Below, in pieces: positions 18,101-26,093 of a stretch of DNA of 64,000 nt. This DNA is from CAZHGD01 sp964531735. Its GTDB lineage: Bacteria > Armatimonadota > UBA10988. The position numbers were made by a program, and so were the translations under genes. How positions within the stretch are numbered: the stretch's first letter is position 1; each line of letters starts with the position of its first letter. Below the pieces are notes generated by a model. The model did no database searches. It was not told the DNA's origin and saw only the letters and a program-made list of their open reading frames with translations. The stretch lies in the NCBI GenBank assembly GCA_964531735.1, contig CAZHGD010000006.1, positions 1-64,000 on the forward strand, given 5' to 3'.

Positions 18101-19789
18101 CCGGCGGTCGCCGGTCAGAATCATGTGCGCGAACACCGGGGCGATGCCCGTGTTGTACCAGAACAGGTGGTCCAGCTCGCCTTGGAGCCAGGCGTGCTCG
18201 GCCAGCGGCGCGAAGTGCAGCATGGCGCCGCGGACGCACTGCTTCCACACCGGATGCGGGTAGTACGTGTTGAAGTAGCGGCCGATCACGTAGAGCGACA
18301 CCGCCGACCACTGGCCGTGCCGCGAGCCGACCGCATCGGGCGCGTCACGCAGCCCGTAGACGCCTTCGTCCTTGCGGTGGTTGAGCTGGTGGGCGAACGA
18401 CTGCGTGACCTTCAGGCGCTCGGCATCGCTGAACACGTCGCTCGCTTCGACCAGGTTCCAGTACAGCATCATGAAGTGCGCGTTGTAGTGGTACGGTCCG
18501 GCCAGCGGCTCGTCCTTGTTCTCAATCATCTCGCCGTCGATGGCGGCAAGCTCGTCTTTGGCCTGCTGGTCGGGGAAGGCCAGGCGCAGCGCCTCCCGCG
18601 CGTGGAGCGGGTTGCCGGTCATGTAGTAGAGCGCCAGGCGCTTCGAGATCATGTTCCAGCCGAAGTAGCCGCTCGAGCCGTAGCCGTCCGAGGCCTCCCA
18701 GGTCTCGACCTGCTTGATGTCGGTCGGTACCTGGTAGCGGTCCGACAGCTTGGTGGCCATCAGCCAGCCGGCGCTCAGCGCACCCGGGGCCACGGTGCCT
18801 TTCTTCAGCTCGGCCAGCAGCGCCTCGACGGCGGCGGGCACGCCGGCGTCGTCGCTGGCACCGGCGAAGAGCACGTTGCGGCCGTCACCGAACGGGCTGT
18901 GGAGCGAGCGTACCGCCCAGCCGCCGGGCCCCGGCCATTTGAGATCGAGCAGCGTGTAGTGCAGGTCGTAGAGCTTGCTGATGGTCTGGTTGGTGGAGCG
19001 GTTGCCCAGACAGATCAGGTGGCCGGTCAGCGGCACCGCGGCGGCCGGCGAAGCGTCGTCGGCAATCGGCACCGTCACGCCGCAGAGCGCCTTGAGGCCG
19101 GCCTGCAGGCGCTCGGCGGCGGCGCGGTAGCGCCCGTCGCGCGCGGTGATGATGGTGCTCGTGGCCTGGCCGTTGGCGGCCAACGGGGTGGTCCGGCAGA
19201 GGTCCTTCAGCCGCGTGATCTCCGGCGGCACGGGATCGGGTACGGTGGTGTCCACTTCGGCGGCTGCTCCTGAGACCAGAGTGGCGTCATCCATGATGAA
19301 GTGCGGCGTGGGATCGCGGTGGCAGTACAGATAGATGGTCACCTGCGTGGTGCCGGCCGGCGCGCGGCCGGTGACGTGGCACTCGCGCCAGGCGCCCGAG
19401 CGGGCCGTCAGCGACACCTGGTGGTACTGCTGCGAGGGCAGGAACCGCATCTGCAGGTAGCTGCCCGCCGAACTGAGCCCGGCGAGGCCGTAGACCCAGA
19501 CGCCGGCCCGGTAGACCAGGTCACCTTTGGCCGGCACCGACTGCACCAGGCCGACTTCGCTGGCGTTGTCGTCCTTGTCGACGCGCAGACCGAGCTTGCC
19601 CTCGTGCGCCGTGGGCACCAAGGTCAGTCGCTTGGTGGGCGAGACGCCCGCGTAGATCGACCAGCCCTTCGGAGCCGCCTGGCCGGCCGCCGGCTCGTCT
19701 TCGAACGACGGGTTGGCGAGCAGATTCGGCGACGGCTCCGCGCAGAGGGCCGAGAGCGTCAGCAGACAGGCGGTCAGAGCGAGACGCAT
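15179..19789 (-). CDS. giant exported heparinase/alginate-lyase-like protein with C-terminal beta-propeller
   Basis: 1536 aa. Signal peptide (about 1-19) and a PSFEDEP-type carbohydrate module lead to an all-helical (alpha/alpha)6 toroid at about 370-620 (HYNAHFMMLYWNLVE, the LNSAALSYFHHIYHLTG helices). A beta-sandwich follows at about 640-850 with RRSIALRPGAFTLVVDD, the arrangement of heparinase II/III and alginate-lyase families. After a jelly-roll region, residues from about 1180 form PQQ-like and FG-GAP repeats with two Ca-binding loops, DLEGDGKQE (about 1381) and DLNGDGKQE (about 1433). Start ATG 19789 begins the signal peptide; the upstream 32 codons are rejected. Fusion of a lyase-type toroid to a propeller is unusual. 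The lyase substrate is unknown. Confidence 0.7.
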   Translation of the reverse strand: MRLALTACLLTLSALCAEPSPNLLANPSFEDEPAAGQAAPKGWSIYAGVSPTKRLTLVPTAHEGKLGLRVDKDDNASEVGLVQSVPAKGDLVYRAGVWVYGLAGLSSAGSYLQMRFLPSQQYHQVSLTARSGAWRECHVTGRAPAGTTQVTIYLYCHRDPTPHFIMDDATLVSGAAAEVDTTVPDPVPPEITRLKDLCRTTPLAANGQATSTIITARDGRYRAAAERLQAGLKALCGVTVPIADDASPAAAVPLTGHLICLGNRSTNQTISKLYDLHYTLLDLKWPGPGGWAVRSLHSPFGDGRNVLFAGASDDAGVPAAVEALLAELKKGTVAPGALSAGWLMATKLSDRYQVPTDIKQVETWEASDGYGSSGYFGWNMISKRLALYYMTGNPLHAREALRLAFPDQQAKDELAAIDGEMIENKDEPLAGPYHYNAHFMMLYWNLVEASDVFSDAERLKVTQSFAHQLNHRKDEGVYGLRDAPDAVGSRHGQWSAVSLYVIGRYFNTYYPHPVWKQCVRGAMLHFAPLAEHAWLQGELDHLFWYNTGIAPVFAHMILTGDRRPLESGTAARLLAGQEMLLSGRKPDWALNSAALSYFHHIYHLTGDRRWLEYRRRTRLNTDGFRVGQSFWPADDRGEGPADLVGKWSVQPLPEPLWAGRGNGFPLDQSFFHASYRSAPDASGDFLLVKGFNGASRNPYHTFALLQLRLAGQTIIDQHGGAFLNQVQTKADGMVEPQVAMDGALRAHDVLGRTAYCIGEVPKQSFCNWRRSIALRPGAFTLVVDDLTYRVDSENFEAKTLWQGPGLFWDARSQALLSPVAVSASTPAGWRGFGAMEAQVTGQPGDKELITLAQLGIKLVRATKAGDWIEMAFTVPTAVEGNVYADLLNYRDRGYVRFKLDGRAVGEEYEHWTPEVQFARVPLGRLRLAPGEHRLRVEVSRLRDGVDRAFIGLAGLSVQPPGAPAAAAPASAFEIRPCDVLPVTTDTGTPTFVWRGPAKSGQHRIDFSLIARRGGDPAAAAACLRLADNAAMLALPAPALAVVGEYGATRAELAVLGADHAFARQCRTLGVGQAALTASAPVDLDWDLRGGDLHLVCAQAVTLKLPAGERQLPAGRHHLTGVTAALTAEPLAALLTQAQERRRKEVAATAAGAVKTGEVAAAWTAKVAGKPAAVALAGSGAEQRVYVASDQTITVLDAARQALGQWTCDGRIRVLHWWPEAKLLIAGCVDEKVVAFDATGQKRWVFTSVMDEAVFRAAKQYWFKSAPGHEGIHGLTSGPFTGDQPTLFVGSACTLELLATNGQLIRRFPVFWGPGTVLKVVDGPQGTHNLLLGRWPNDSHALAVLNSKTLNPNERGFAGVPSGHTYVGAWCAQNRGHLLSVDLEGDGKQEIVSEVNGTWNRVTVWSATGEPLASANFGPGPSAPARTVRAVVVSDLNGDGKQEIAVGLADGLVLVLDSRCRRLWAKRLPSAPETMVALSGPARLLVASENGGVTVLNGNGETVATGALTGRPVWSGKLADGTVLVAGDRGELKAFRP

Positions 19790-19848
19790 CGTGGTCTTCC
19801 AGGTCCACCGCCAGCATACGCTGGCCGCCGGCCACCTCCTGCCGACAG

Positions 19849-19878
19849 TGGACAACGAAGGGCGCGAAGTCGTATGCT
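19849..19878 (+). promoter_or_regulatory. candidate sigma70-type promoter for the PqaA-like gene
   Basis: TGGACA (19849-19854), 18-bp spacer, TATGCT (19873-19878), about 55 bases before the start codon, in the 143-bp divergent gap. A 14-bp near-palindrome, CCAGCATACGCTGG (19811-19824), lies nearer the minus-strand gene and could be an operator or its -10 region. Both are read by eye only. Confidence 0.4.
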
Positions 19879-19932
19879 TCGCCACGAGGTGCGCTCGGCG
19901 CGAGCCGCGGCCAGACGAGGAGCGACGGGGTG

Positions 19933-21201
19933 ATGAGCAAGCGACGTGGCCTTCTCTATGTGGTGTTGTGTTGGTGCGTGGTCCACGCCGCGCCGGCCGA
20001 CGTCTTCGACTACGTCAAGGCACCGGACGCCAGCTACCGCTGGTCGGTCGGCCAGAGCGGCGTTCCGGGGGTGACCAACCTGAACCTGGTCTCGCAGACC
20101 TGGCAAGGCCTGGACTGGAAGCACACGGTCACCATCCTGCAGCCGAAGAACCCGAAGCATCCCGACGTGGCCATCTTGTTCATCACCGGTGGCAGCTACA
20201 GCGTGCAGCGCGAGTTGCTCCTCGGCCGGGCGCTGGCCGCCAAGATCGGCGTCACCTTCTGCGTGCTCTGGGACATCCCGAACCAGCCGCTGTGGGGCAT
20301 GCGCGAAGACGACCTGATCGCCCACACCTTCACCAAGGCCATCGACACCAAGGACTGGACCTGGCCGCTGCTGTTCCCCATGGCGAAGAGCGCGGTCCGC
20401 GCGATGGATGCGCTGCAGGACTGGTCGGCCAAGAACGGCACCAAGTTCACTCGGTTCGTGGCGGCCGGGGCCTCGAAGCGCGGCTGGACGACGTGGTTCA
20501 CCGGCGCGGTCGATCCGCGCGTGGTGGCCATCATGCCGATGGTCTACGACAACCTCAACCTGACCAAGCAGATGCCGCACCAGTTGGCGCTGTGGGGCGC
20601 CTACTCGCCGCAGATTGACGACTACACGCGGCGCGGTCTGCAGGCGAAGCTCGAGAGCGAGACCGGCCGCGAACTGGCGGCGATGGTGGATCCGTACACC
20701 TACCGTGAGCGCATCAAGATGCCGAAGCTGCTCTTCTGCGGCACCAACGATGCCTACTGGACCATCGATGCGCTGAACCTCTACCGCGATGAACTGGTCG
20801 GCGAGACCTGGCAGATCTTCGTGCCGAACTCCGGCCACGGACTGAACGACTACGCCCGCGTGCTGTCCGCCGCGTCCGGCTTCGTCCGCCTGATCGGCGC
20901 CAACACGCCACGGCCCGAGTTCACCTGGCAGCACGCCGCCGAGGGCGGTCGGGTCAGCCTGACCATCACCGCGCCGGCGGCGAAGAAGGCCGATCTGTGG
21001 CTGGCGGAATCGGCCGATGGCCGCTTCACCACGGCCAAGTGGACGAGCCAGCCGATGACCCAGCAAGGCGGCGTCTGGACCGGCCAGGTGCCGGCGCCGA
21101 AGAGCGGCTACCTGGCCGTGTTCGGTGAGGCCGGGTTCGAGGTCGCCGGCGAGCCCTATCCGTCTTCGACCACCGTCAACCTGGTCAAGGCCGCCAAGTA
21201 G
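19933..21201 (+). CDS. exported PhoPQ-activated pathogenicity-related (PqaA-like) alpha/beta hydrolase
   Basis: 422 aa with a short signal peptide (LLYVVLCWCVVHAAPA). Fits the PqaA family: aromatic-rich N-terminal strand region (FDYVKAPDASYRW), a nucleophile elbow GASKRGW with Ser at about residue 181, the acid in CGTNDAYWT and a His in NSGHGLN, plus a C-terminal beta domain. Catalytic function of the family is not established; it was named from a Salmonella regulon. GTG at 19930 directly precedes ATG 19933; either could serve, with GAGGAG upstream. The next gene begins 9 bp downstream, so it is the likely first gene of a run with oligogalacturonate lyase and acetamidase. Confidence 0.82.
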   Translation: MSKRRGLLYVVLCWCVVHAAPADVFDYVKAPDASYRWSVGQSGVPGVTNLNLVSQTWQGLDWKHTVTILQPKNPKHPDVAILFITGGSYSVQRELLLGRALAAKIGVTFCVLWDIPNQPLWGMREDDLIAHTFTKAIDTKDWTWPLLFPMAKSAVRAMDALQDWSAKNGTKFTRFVAAGASKRGWTTWFTGAVDPRVVAIMPMVYDNLNLTKQMPHQLALWGAYSPQIDDYTRRGLQAKLESETGRELAAMVDPYTYRERIKMPKLLFCGTNDAYWTIDALNLYRDELVGETWQIFVPNSGHGLNDYARVLSAASGFVRLIGANTPRPEFTWQHAAEGGRVSLTITAPAAKKADLWLAESADGRFTTAKWTSQPMTQQGGVWTGQVPAPKSGYLAVFGEAGFEVAGEPYPSSTTVNLVKAAK

Positions 21202-21210
21202 GAGGGGGTC

Positions 21211-22350
21211 ATGCCCGTCGGCACCGCTGCGAATGTGCCCATCGAGCGCGCCGTCGATCCGGTCACCGGCGCCACGGTCGAGCGCCTGACGCCCGCCGGC
21301 CAGATCGCCTACTACCCGTACTTCACCCAGCCGGTGTTCAGTGACGAGCGGCTGCTGCTCGACGTGGTCGGCCCGAACGGCAAGCAGGTGCATGTCCTGC
21401 ACCTGGCGGACCAGCGCCTGGTGCAGGTGACCGACTTCGACGGTGGCATCGGCGCGCACTGCAGCACCTTTCTGCCCGGCCGCAACCAGGTGTGCTGCTT
21501 CCGCGGCCACGAGCTGTGGCGCATCGACCTCGACACGCTCGCGGCCGAGTTGCTGTTCACCGTGGTCGACGGCTACTGCCCGTCGATCCTCAGCCCGAGC
21601 GGCGACGGCCGCACGGTGACCTTCTCGGTCTGTGAGCGCCTCGACCTGGCCACGCAGACCGCGTGGCAATACAGCGCCTTCAACGAGCAACTGTACCGCC
21701 GGCCGAGCTGTCTCGTCTTCCGCATCGACACCGAGACCGGCGCGCCCTCGTGTCTGTGGGGCGAGCGCGAGTGGATCAGCCACGTCAACGTCTCGCCGAC
21801 CGACGCCAACGTCGTGGTGTACTGCCACGAAGGCCCTTGGGAGCGCGTGCAACGCCTCTGGACGCTGCTGGCCGACCGCGGGCAGGCGCGGCCGGTGCTG
21901 GCCCATGGGCAACTGGTCAGCCGCAGTGGCCATGAGGCCTTCCTGGACGATGGCCGGTTGCTGGTGCAGTTCTCGCGCCGCCTGACCGCGTCGGCGCGCG
22001 ACTGGGTGCACTACAACGCCGTCACCGACCCGCTGGAGCACGAGCCGCGCTACTACCGGTTCCCGGCCGGCATGCCGACGCACATCCAGGGCTCACACGA
22101 TGGGCGGCGTTTCGTCGGCGATGGTTGCCACCTGGCGCTGCCGCTGCCCGACGGCGGCCAGGTGATGGCGCTGATCGACCATGGCGACGACGAGCGTTGT
22201 CATGTCCAGCCGCTGTGCCGGCACGATACCTCGTGGCAGGACCAGCCGTCGCATCCGCACCCGGTCTTCGCACCGGACGACCGCACCATCTACTTCAACT
22301 CGGACCGGACGGGCGAGGCCGCGGTCTACCGCGTGGCCGTGCCGTCCTGA
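21211..22350 (+). CDS. oligogalacturonate lyase (PL22-type beta-propeller)
   Basis: 379 aa, no signal peptide, so cytoplasmic. Cleaves short unsaturated galacturonides in the last steps of pectin breakdown. The TolB/WD-like blades are readable (repeated SPSGDGRTVTF, SPTDANVVVY, APDDRTIYF turns). The family enzyme from Yersinia binds Mn with one Gln and His residues spaced Q-x-x-H-x-H; this protein has exactly QPSHPH near residue 347, and other His in SHVNVSP and THIQGSHDG. AGGAGGGGG lies in front of ATG 21211, starting in the stop codon of the previous gene. No pectate lyase, kdu or kdg gene is visible in the window, so upstream pectin cleavage must be encoded elsewhere. Confidence 0.85.
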   Translation: MPVGTAANVPIERAVDPVTGATVERLTPAGQIAYYPYFTQPVFSDERLLLDVVGPNGKQVHVLHLADQRLVQVTDFDGGIGAHCSTFLPGRNQVCCFRGHELWRIDLDTLAAELLFTVVDGYCPSILSPSGDGRTVTFSVCERLDLATQTAWQYSAFNEQLYRRPSCLVFRIDTETGAPSCLWGEREWISHVNVSPTDANVVVYCHEGPWERVQRLWTLLADRGQARPVLAHGQLVSRSGHEAFLDDGRLLVQFSRRLTASARDWVHYNAVTDPLEHEPRYYRFPAGMPTHIQGSHDGRRFVGDGCHLALPLPDGGQVMALIDHGDDERCHVQPLCRHDTSWQDQPSHPHPVFAPDDRTIYFNSDRTGEAAVYRVAVPS

Positions 22351-22360
22351 AACGGAGCCC

Positions 22361-23329
22361 ATGGTGGCCCAGCACCACGTCCTCGACCCGCAGCGGTACG
22401 TCTTCACCTACGGCGGTGTCGCCCCCGCCCACGTGGTGGGCGACGGCGATACCATCACCGTCTGCACGCGTGACGCCAGGGGCTACGACGAGCACAACCA
22501 GCCGCTGCCGCCCGAGATGCTGCCCGACGCGCGCGGGTTCAACTACCTGACCAGCAACCCCTGTGTCGGGCCGATCCACGTGCGCGGCGCCGAGGTGCAC
22601 GATGTGCTGGCGGTGCGCATCGACGCCATCGTGTTGACGCGCGGCAACGCCTGGAGCAGCCAGGGCGCCGGCATGGGCTCGATGACCGGCGAAGTGCCGG
22701 GTCGCCGCCTGCTGCTCAACCCGCCGGTGCCCGACCGCATGTTCAACTGGCACCTCGACCGCGAGCGCATGGTCGGGCGCGTGGAACTGCCGAACAGCAC
22801 GCTCGGCTCGGCCGAGATCCCGCTGCACCCGTTCATCGGCAGCATCGGCGTGGCCCCGCGGTATGGCCGGGTCGAGACCACCCTGACGCCGGGCGAGTAC
22901 GGCGGCAACATGGACTGTGTCGAGACGCGGGTCGGCACGACGCTGTATCTGCCCGTCTGGGTCGAAGGCGCCCAGTTGTGCTTCGGCGACATCCACGCCG
23001 CGCAGGGCGACGGCGAGCTGTGTCGCAGCGCGCTGGAGACCACGGCCGAGGTGACGCTGACCTTGATGGTCATCAAGGGCTGGGCGATCACCTGGCCGCG
23101 GCTGCACGATGCCGACTGGATCATGACGGCCGGCAGCTCACGGCCGCTGTTCGAGGCGATGCAGATCGCGCAGATCGAGCTGCTCGACTGGCTCGAGGCC
23201 GACTACGGTTTCGAGCGCGAAGAGGCCTGGCAGCTCAACTCGCAGGTCGGCCGCATGCGCATCGGCAACGTGGTCGACCCGAACTTCACCGTGGTGGCGA
23301 AGTTCCCCAAGGCGCTGCTACCAGCGTGA
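22361..23329 (+). CDS. acetamidase/formamidase family protein
   Basis: 322 aa, cytoplasmic, zinc-type FmdA/AmdA amidase that frees ammonia from short amides. Conserved stretches are GPIHVRGAEVHDVLAVRI, the GGNMDC turn, TLYLPVWVEGA and the hallmark GDIHAAQGDGE. The family usual length is 300-400 aa. Start ATG at 22361 follows CGGAG; the 60-codon extension of the frame overlaps the lyase gene and is not used. Ten bases separate it from the oligogalacturonate lyase gene, so it should be co-transcribed. Why an amidase sits in a pectin-use cluster is not obvious; the natural substrate may be a carbohydrate-derived amide. Confidence 0.85.
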   Translation: MVAQHHVLDPQRYVFTYGGVAPAHVVGDGDTITVCTRDARGYDEHNQPLPPEMLPDARGFNYLTSNPCVGPIHVRGAEVHDVLAVRIDAIVLTRGNAWSSQGAGMGSMTGEVPGRRLLLNPPVPDRMFNWHLDRERMVGRVELPNSTLGSAEIPLHPFIGSIGVAPRYGRVETTLTPGEYGGNMDCVETRVGTTLYLPVWVEGAQLCFGDIHAAQGDGELCRSALETTAEVTLTLMVIKGWAITWPRLHDADWIMTAGSSRPLFEAMQIAQIELLDWLEADYGFEREEAWQLNSQVGRMRIGNVVDPNFTVVAKFPKALLPA

Positions 23330-23372
23330 CGAGGCGGCCGGCCGGGTCCGGTGAGCAAGTTGGAGACCGTCG

Positions 23373-26027
23373 TTGACGTTGCGTCGACTGCCCGGCGTGG
23401 CAGTGCTCCTCTGGTGCTGGCCGTTGCTGGCGTCGCCGGCGAACCCGACCGAGTTGCCGCGGCTTGCCATTGCCGGCGAACTCCGCATGGGCCTGGGCGG
23501 CATCCTGCTGCGCGCGGGACTGCCCTTCGACTACCTGACCGCCGACGAGCAGACCAAGCCGGCGGTGCTCGCCGGCTATGACCTGATCGTGGCGGCGGCG
23601 CTGGAGGAGTCCGACGACTTCGGCCCCGAGGCGCTGCGCGCGATGGACAGCTACCTGCGCGAGGGCGGACACCTGTTCTGCGAGCTGGGTTGGGAGCGAC
23701 TGCCGGCCTTGGCCATGCTGCAAGCCGGCGCGATGCGCGAGGCGCGCGAAGGGGTGCAGATCCTGGTGGCCGAAGGCGACCACCCGTGGCTGCGCGAGCT
23801 GCCCAAGGACCGTCACTGGGATTTCCGCGGGCGGGTGCTGCGGGCGAGCGCCGCCGACCCGGCGCTGACCGTGCTGGCGGTGTTCGAAGGCCGGCGCCGG
23901 CGCGGCGCGCCGGCCCTGGTGGCGCGGACTTGGGGACGCGGCGAGGTGTACTACACGCCCACGGACCTCGGCTATCGGCAGGGCAACTGGGAGGCCTACT
24001 ACGACGACCTGGTGCTGGCTGCCGTGGCCAGCCTGACCGGTGGCCGGGCTCGTCCGCAATGGGCGGCGCCCGCGCCGCGCGCTCCGGCGCCGACCCCGCC
24101 ACCCGTCACGGTCGCACCGCCCGCCTATCCGCGCCTGCCGCAGGCCAGCGACCTCGGGCCGGCGCCGGCGGACGGCTACTGCCTGCGCGTGCCGGTGACG
24201 GCTGACCGGACCGCGCTGGTGTTCCTCGAATGGGAGCCCGCGGTCCGCGACGGCCTGGTGCTGGAGGTGCGCGGCCGGCGGGCCGCGCTGACCAGCGTGC
24301 AGCAGGGGCGCGCGGGGCCACCGTCACCGGCCACCTTGCCTGACGGCGCCGGCGAAGTGGTCCTTCAGCGGCTGCCGGAGCGGGCCAACCTGGTGGTCGA
24401 TGGCGCGCTCGTCGCCACCGTCACACGACCGCTCCAGCCGGGGCGCGGGTGCTTCGCGCGCGGCGCCGAAGTGCTCTTGCAGCCGCTCGAGCCGGTCTGG
24501 TTCGGCGACGACTTCACCGGCGACGGGCACCTGAGCGGCGCTTGGCATCGGCTGAGTGGTGAGTGGTCGCTGTCGGGCCAGACGCCGTCGATCGCGCAGG
24601 TGCCCGGCTTCGCGCTCCGCGGGACCAACGGCGTGGTCAGCGCGGGGCAGTGGTTCTGGGCGCAGTATGCCGCGGAGGTGTCGGTGCGGGCGCTCGACGC
24701 CGGCGAGGTGCGCGTGCTGGCGAACTGCTGGGATGTGGCGAACCGGCTCGAGTGGCGGTTGCCGGTGGGCCAGGGACGCGCCACACTGGTGCGCGTGCGG
24801 GCCGGCCGTGAGCAGGTCCTGGCGACGGCTGAGCAGGCGCTGCCGGCCCGGCAGTGGGTCCGCTTGCGCTTGGCGGTCGACGACCGGCTGGTGACGGCCA
24901 GCGTCGACGGTGTGCCGGTGCTGCGCGCGGCAGCCGAGGCGGCGATGGGCGGCATCGGGCTGGGTGTCGTCGGCGGTCAAGCGGTGTTCGACGATGTGCG
25001 CGTGGCCGATGCCCGCGCGGTCGCCCCTTGGCCCCGGGTGCACCCGGCGCAGTTCGACAAGGGCCCGGCGGGCCTGCTCGATCGCGACACCTGGTCGTGT
25101 CCGGCGGCGGCCTGGCGGCCCGAGCGCCGGCCGCACAGCTTCCGCCACGTCGGCCGGTTCGGCGGCGACTTCCGCTGGGTGGTACCGTGGCGCGCGAGCG
25201 GACCGGCGCCGAGCCTGGTGCTGCGGGCCGGCGCCCAGCGCGGCGCCGAGGTGCCGGTGCTGGCGGTCAGCGGTCCGCATCAGCAGGTGCTGCTCGAGCG
25301 GCGCGCCGGCCGGTTGAGCGCGCTGGTGGATGGCGCCGCCGTGCCGACGACGACGCCCCCGGGCCAGAGCTGGTGCCTCGCTCTGGCGTGGCACGACCTG
25401 GCCCTGGCACCGACCGACCTCGAGCTGACCGCCGAGGCGGTGCAGGAGTACCTGTTCGACAAGGCGCCGGTGGAGTGGTGGGAACAGGGCGGCGAGTGGT
25501 CGGTCACCTCGCGCTGGACGTGTCAGCCACAGTGGTCGTGGCTGGTCGGCGAGAGCCCGGACCGGCAGGCGGCACTGTGGCACAAGCGCCCGGTGCGCGG
25601 CGATCTGCTCGTCGAGGCACCGCTGGGACCGGTCATGCACGGCAACTACCGGCCCGGCTGCGAGCTGTTCGGCCGGCTGCGCCTGACCCTCTGCGGTGAC
25701 GGGCGCGACCCCTTCTCGGGCTACACCATCGAACTGGGCACCGCAGGGCGCGATGTCTGCACGCTCTACCGGCAGGGCCGCGCGGTGGCACGGGTCGAGG
25801 GGCGGCTGCCGCGCTGGCGCGAGATCCACAATGCCTGGTTCGACCTGGCTGCCGAGCGCCAGGGAGCCGACCTGACGGTGACCTTCCATGGCCGGCCGTT
25901 GCTCTGGTACCGTGACGAGCAACCACTGCCGGATGGCCGGATCTGCCTGAGCACCGAGGCCAACGGCGTGGTCACGCCGTATGTGGCGATCTACGGCCGG
26001 CTTGGTGCGCCCGGCCTGCGGCGATGA
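23373..26027 (+). CDS. exported multidomain protein: ThuA/GATase-like domain plus concanavalin-like beta domains
   Basis: 884 aa. Residues 1-22 are a signal peptide; 25-225 look like a class-I glutamine-amidotransferase-like flavodoxin fold (LAGYDLIVAAALEE, YLREGGHLFCELGW, WGRGEVYYTPTDLGY) without an evident catalytic Cys, as in ThuA and DUF4159 relatives. A Pro/Ala-rich linker (about 230-250) leads to three beta-sandwich segments, each with GDDFTGD / WSLSGQ / FDDVRVAD or similar LamG/DUF1080-like signatures. No enzymatic residue is certain; a glycan-binding surface protein is a reasonable guess. Start is a TTG at 23373 with GGAG 7 bases upstream; a TTG at 23379 and GTG downstream are alternatives. 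Follows the acetamidase by 43 bp. Confidence 0.6.
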   Translation: MTLRRLPGVAVLLWCWPLLASPANPTELPRLAIAGELRMGLGGILLRAGLPFDYLTADEQTKPAVLAGYDLIVAAALEESDDFGPEALRAMDSYLREGGHLFCELGWERLPALAMLQAGAMREAREGVQILVAEGDHPWLRELPKDRHWDFRGRVLRASAADPALTVLAVFEGRRRRGAPALVARTWGRGEVYYTPTDLGYRQGNWEAYYDDLVLAAVASLTGGRARPQWAAPAPRAPAPTPPPVTVAPPAYPRLPQASDLGPAPADGYCLRVPVTADRTALVFLEWEPAVRDGLVLEVRGRRAALTSVQQGRAGPPSPATLPDGAGEVVLQRLPERANLVVDGALVATVTRPLQPGRGCFARGAEVLLQPLEPVWFGDDFTGDGHLSGAWHRLSGEWSLSGQTPSIAQVPGFALRGTNGVVSAGQWFWAQYAAEVSVRALDAGEVRVLANCWDVANRLEWRLPVGQGRATLVRVRAGREQVLATAEQALPARQWVRLRLAVDDRLVTASVDGVPVLRAAAEAAMGGIGLGVVGGQAVFDDVRVADARAVAPWPRVHPAQFDKGPAGLLDRDTWSCPAAAWRPERRPHSFRHVGRFGGDFRWVVPWRASGPAPSLVLRAGAQRGAEVPVLAVSGPHQQVLLERRAGRLSALVDGAAVPTTTPPGQSWCLALAWHDLALAPTDLELTAEAVQEYLFDKAPVEWWEQGGEWSVTSRWTCQPQWSWLVGESPDRQAALWHKRPVRGDLLVEAPLGPVMHGNYRPGCELFGRLRLTLCGDGRDPFSGYTIELGTAGRDVCTLYRQGRAVARVEGRLPRWREIHNAWFDLAAERQGADLTVTFHGRPLLWYRDEQPLPDGRICLSTEANGVVTPYVAIYGRLGAPGLRR

Positions 26028-26093
26028 CGCTGGGCGGGGAGGAATCGCCTGCCGCCGGTCGCACACCACACCGGGTGACCCGGAGTGGCAGCG

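Noticed and set aside
19774..22083. 769-aa open frame on the minus strand across the PqaA and lyase genes
   Set aside because: It is antisense to two genes with clear protein motifs; its sequence is rich in Arg, Gly, His and Gln without domains, as expected for shadow frames in high-GC DNA.
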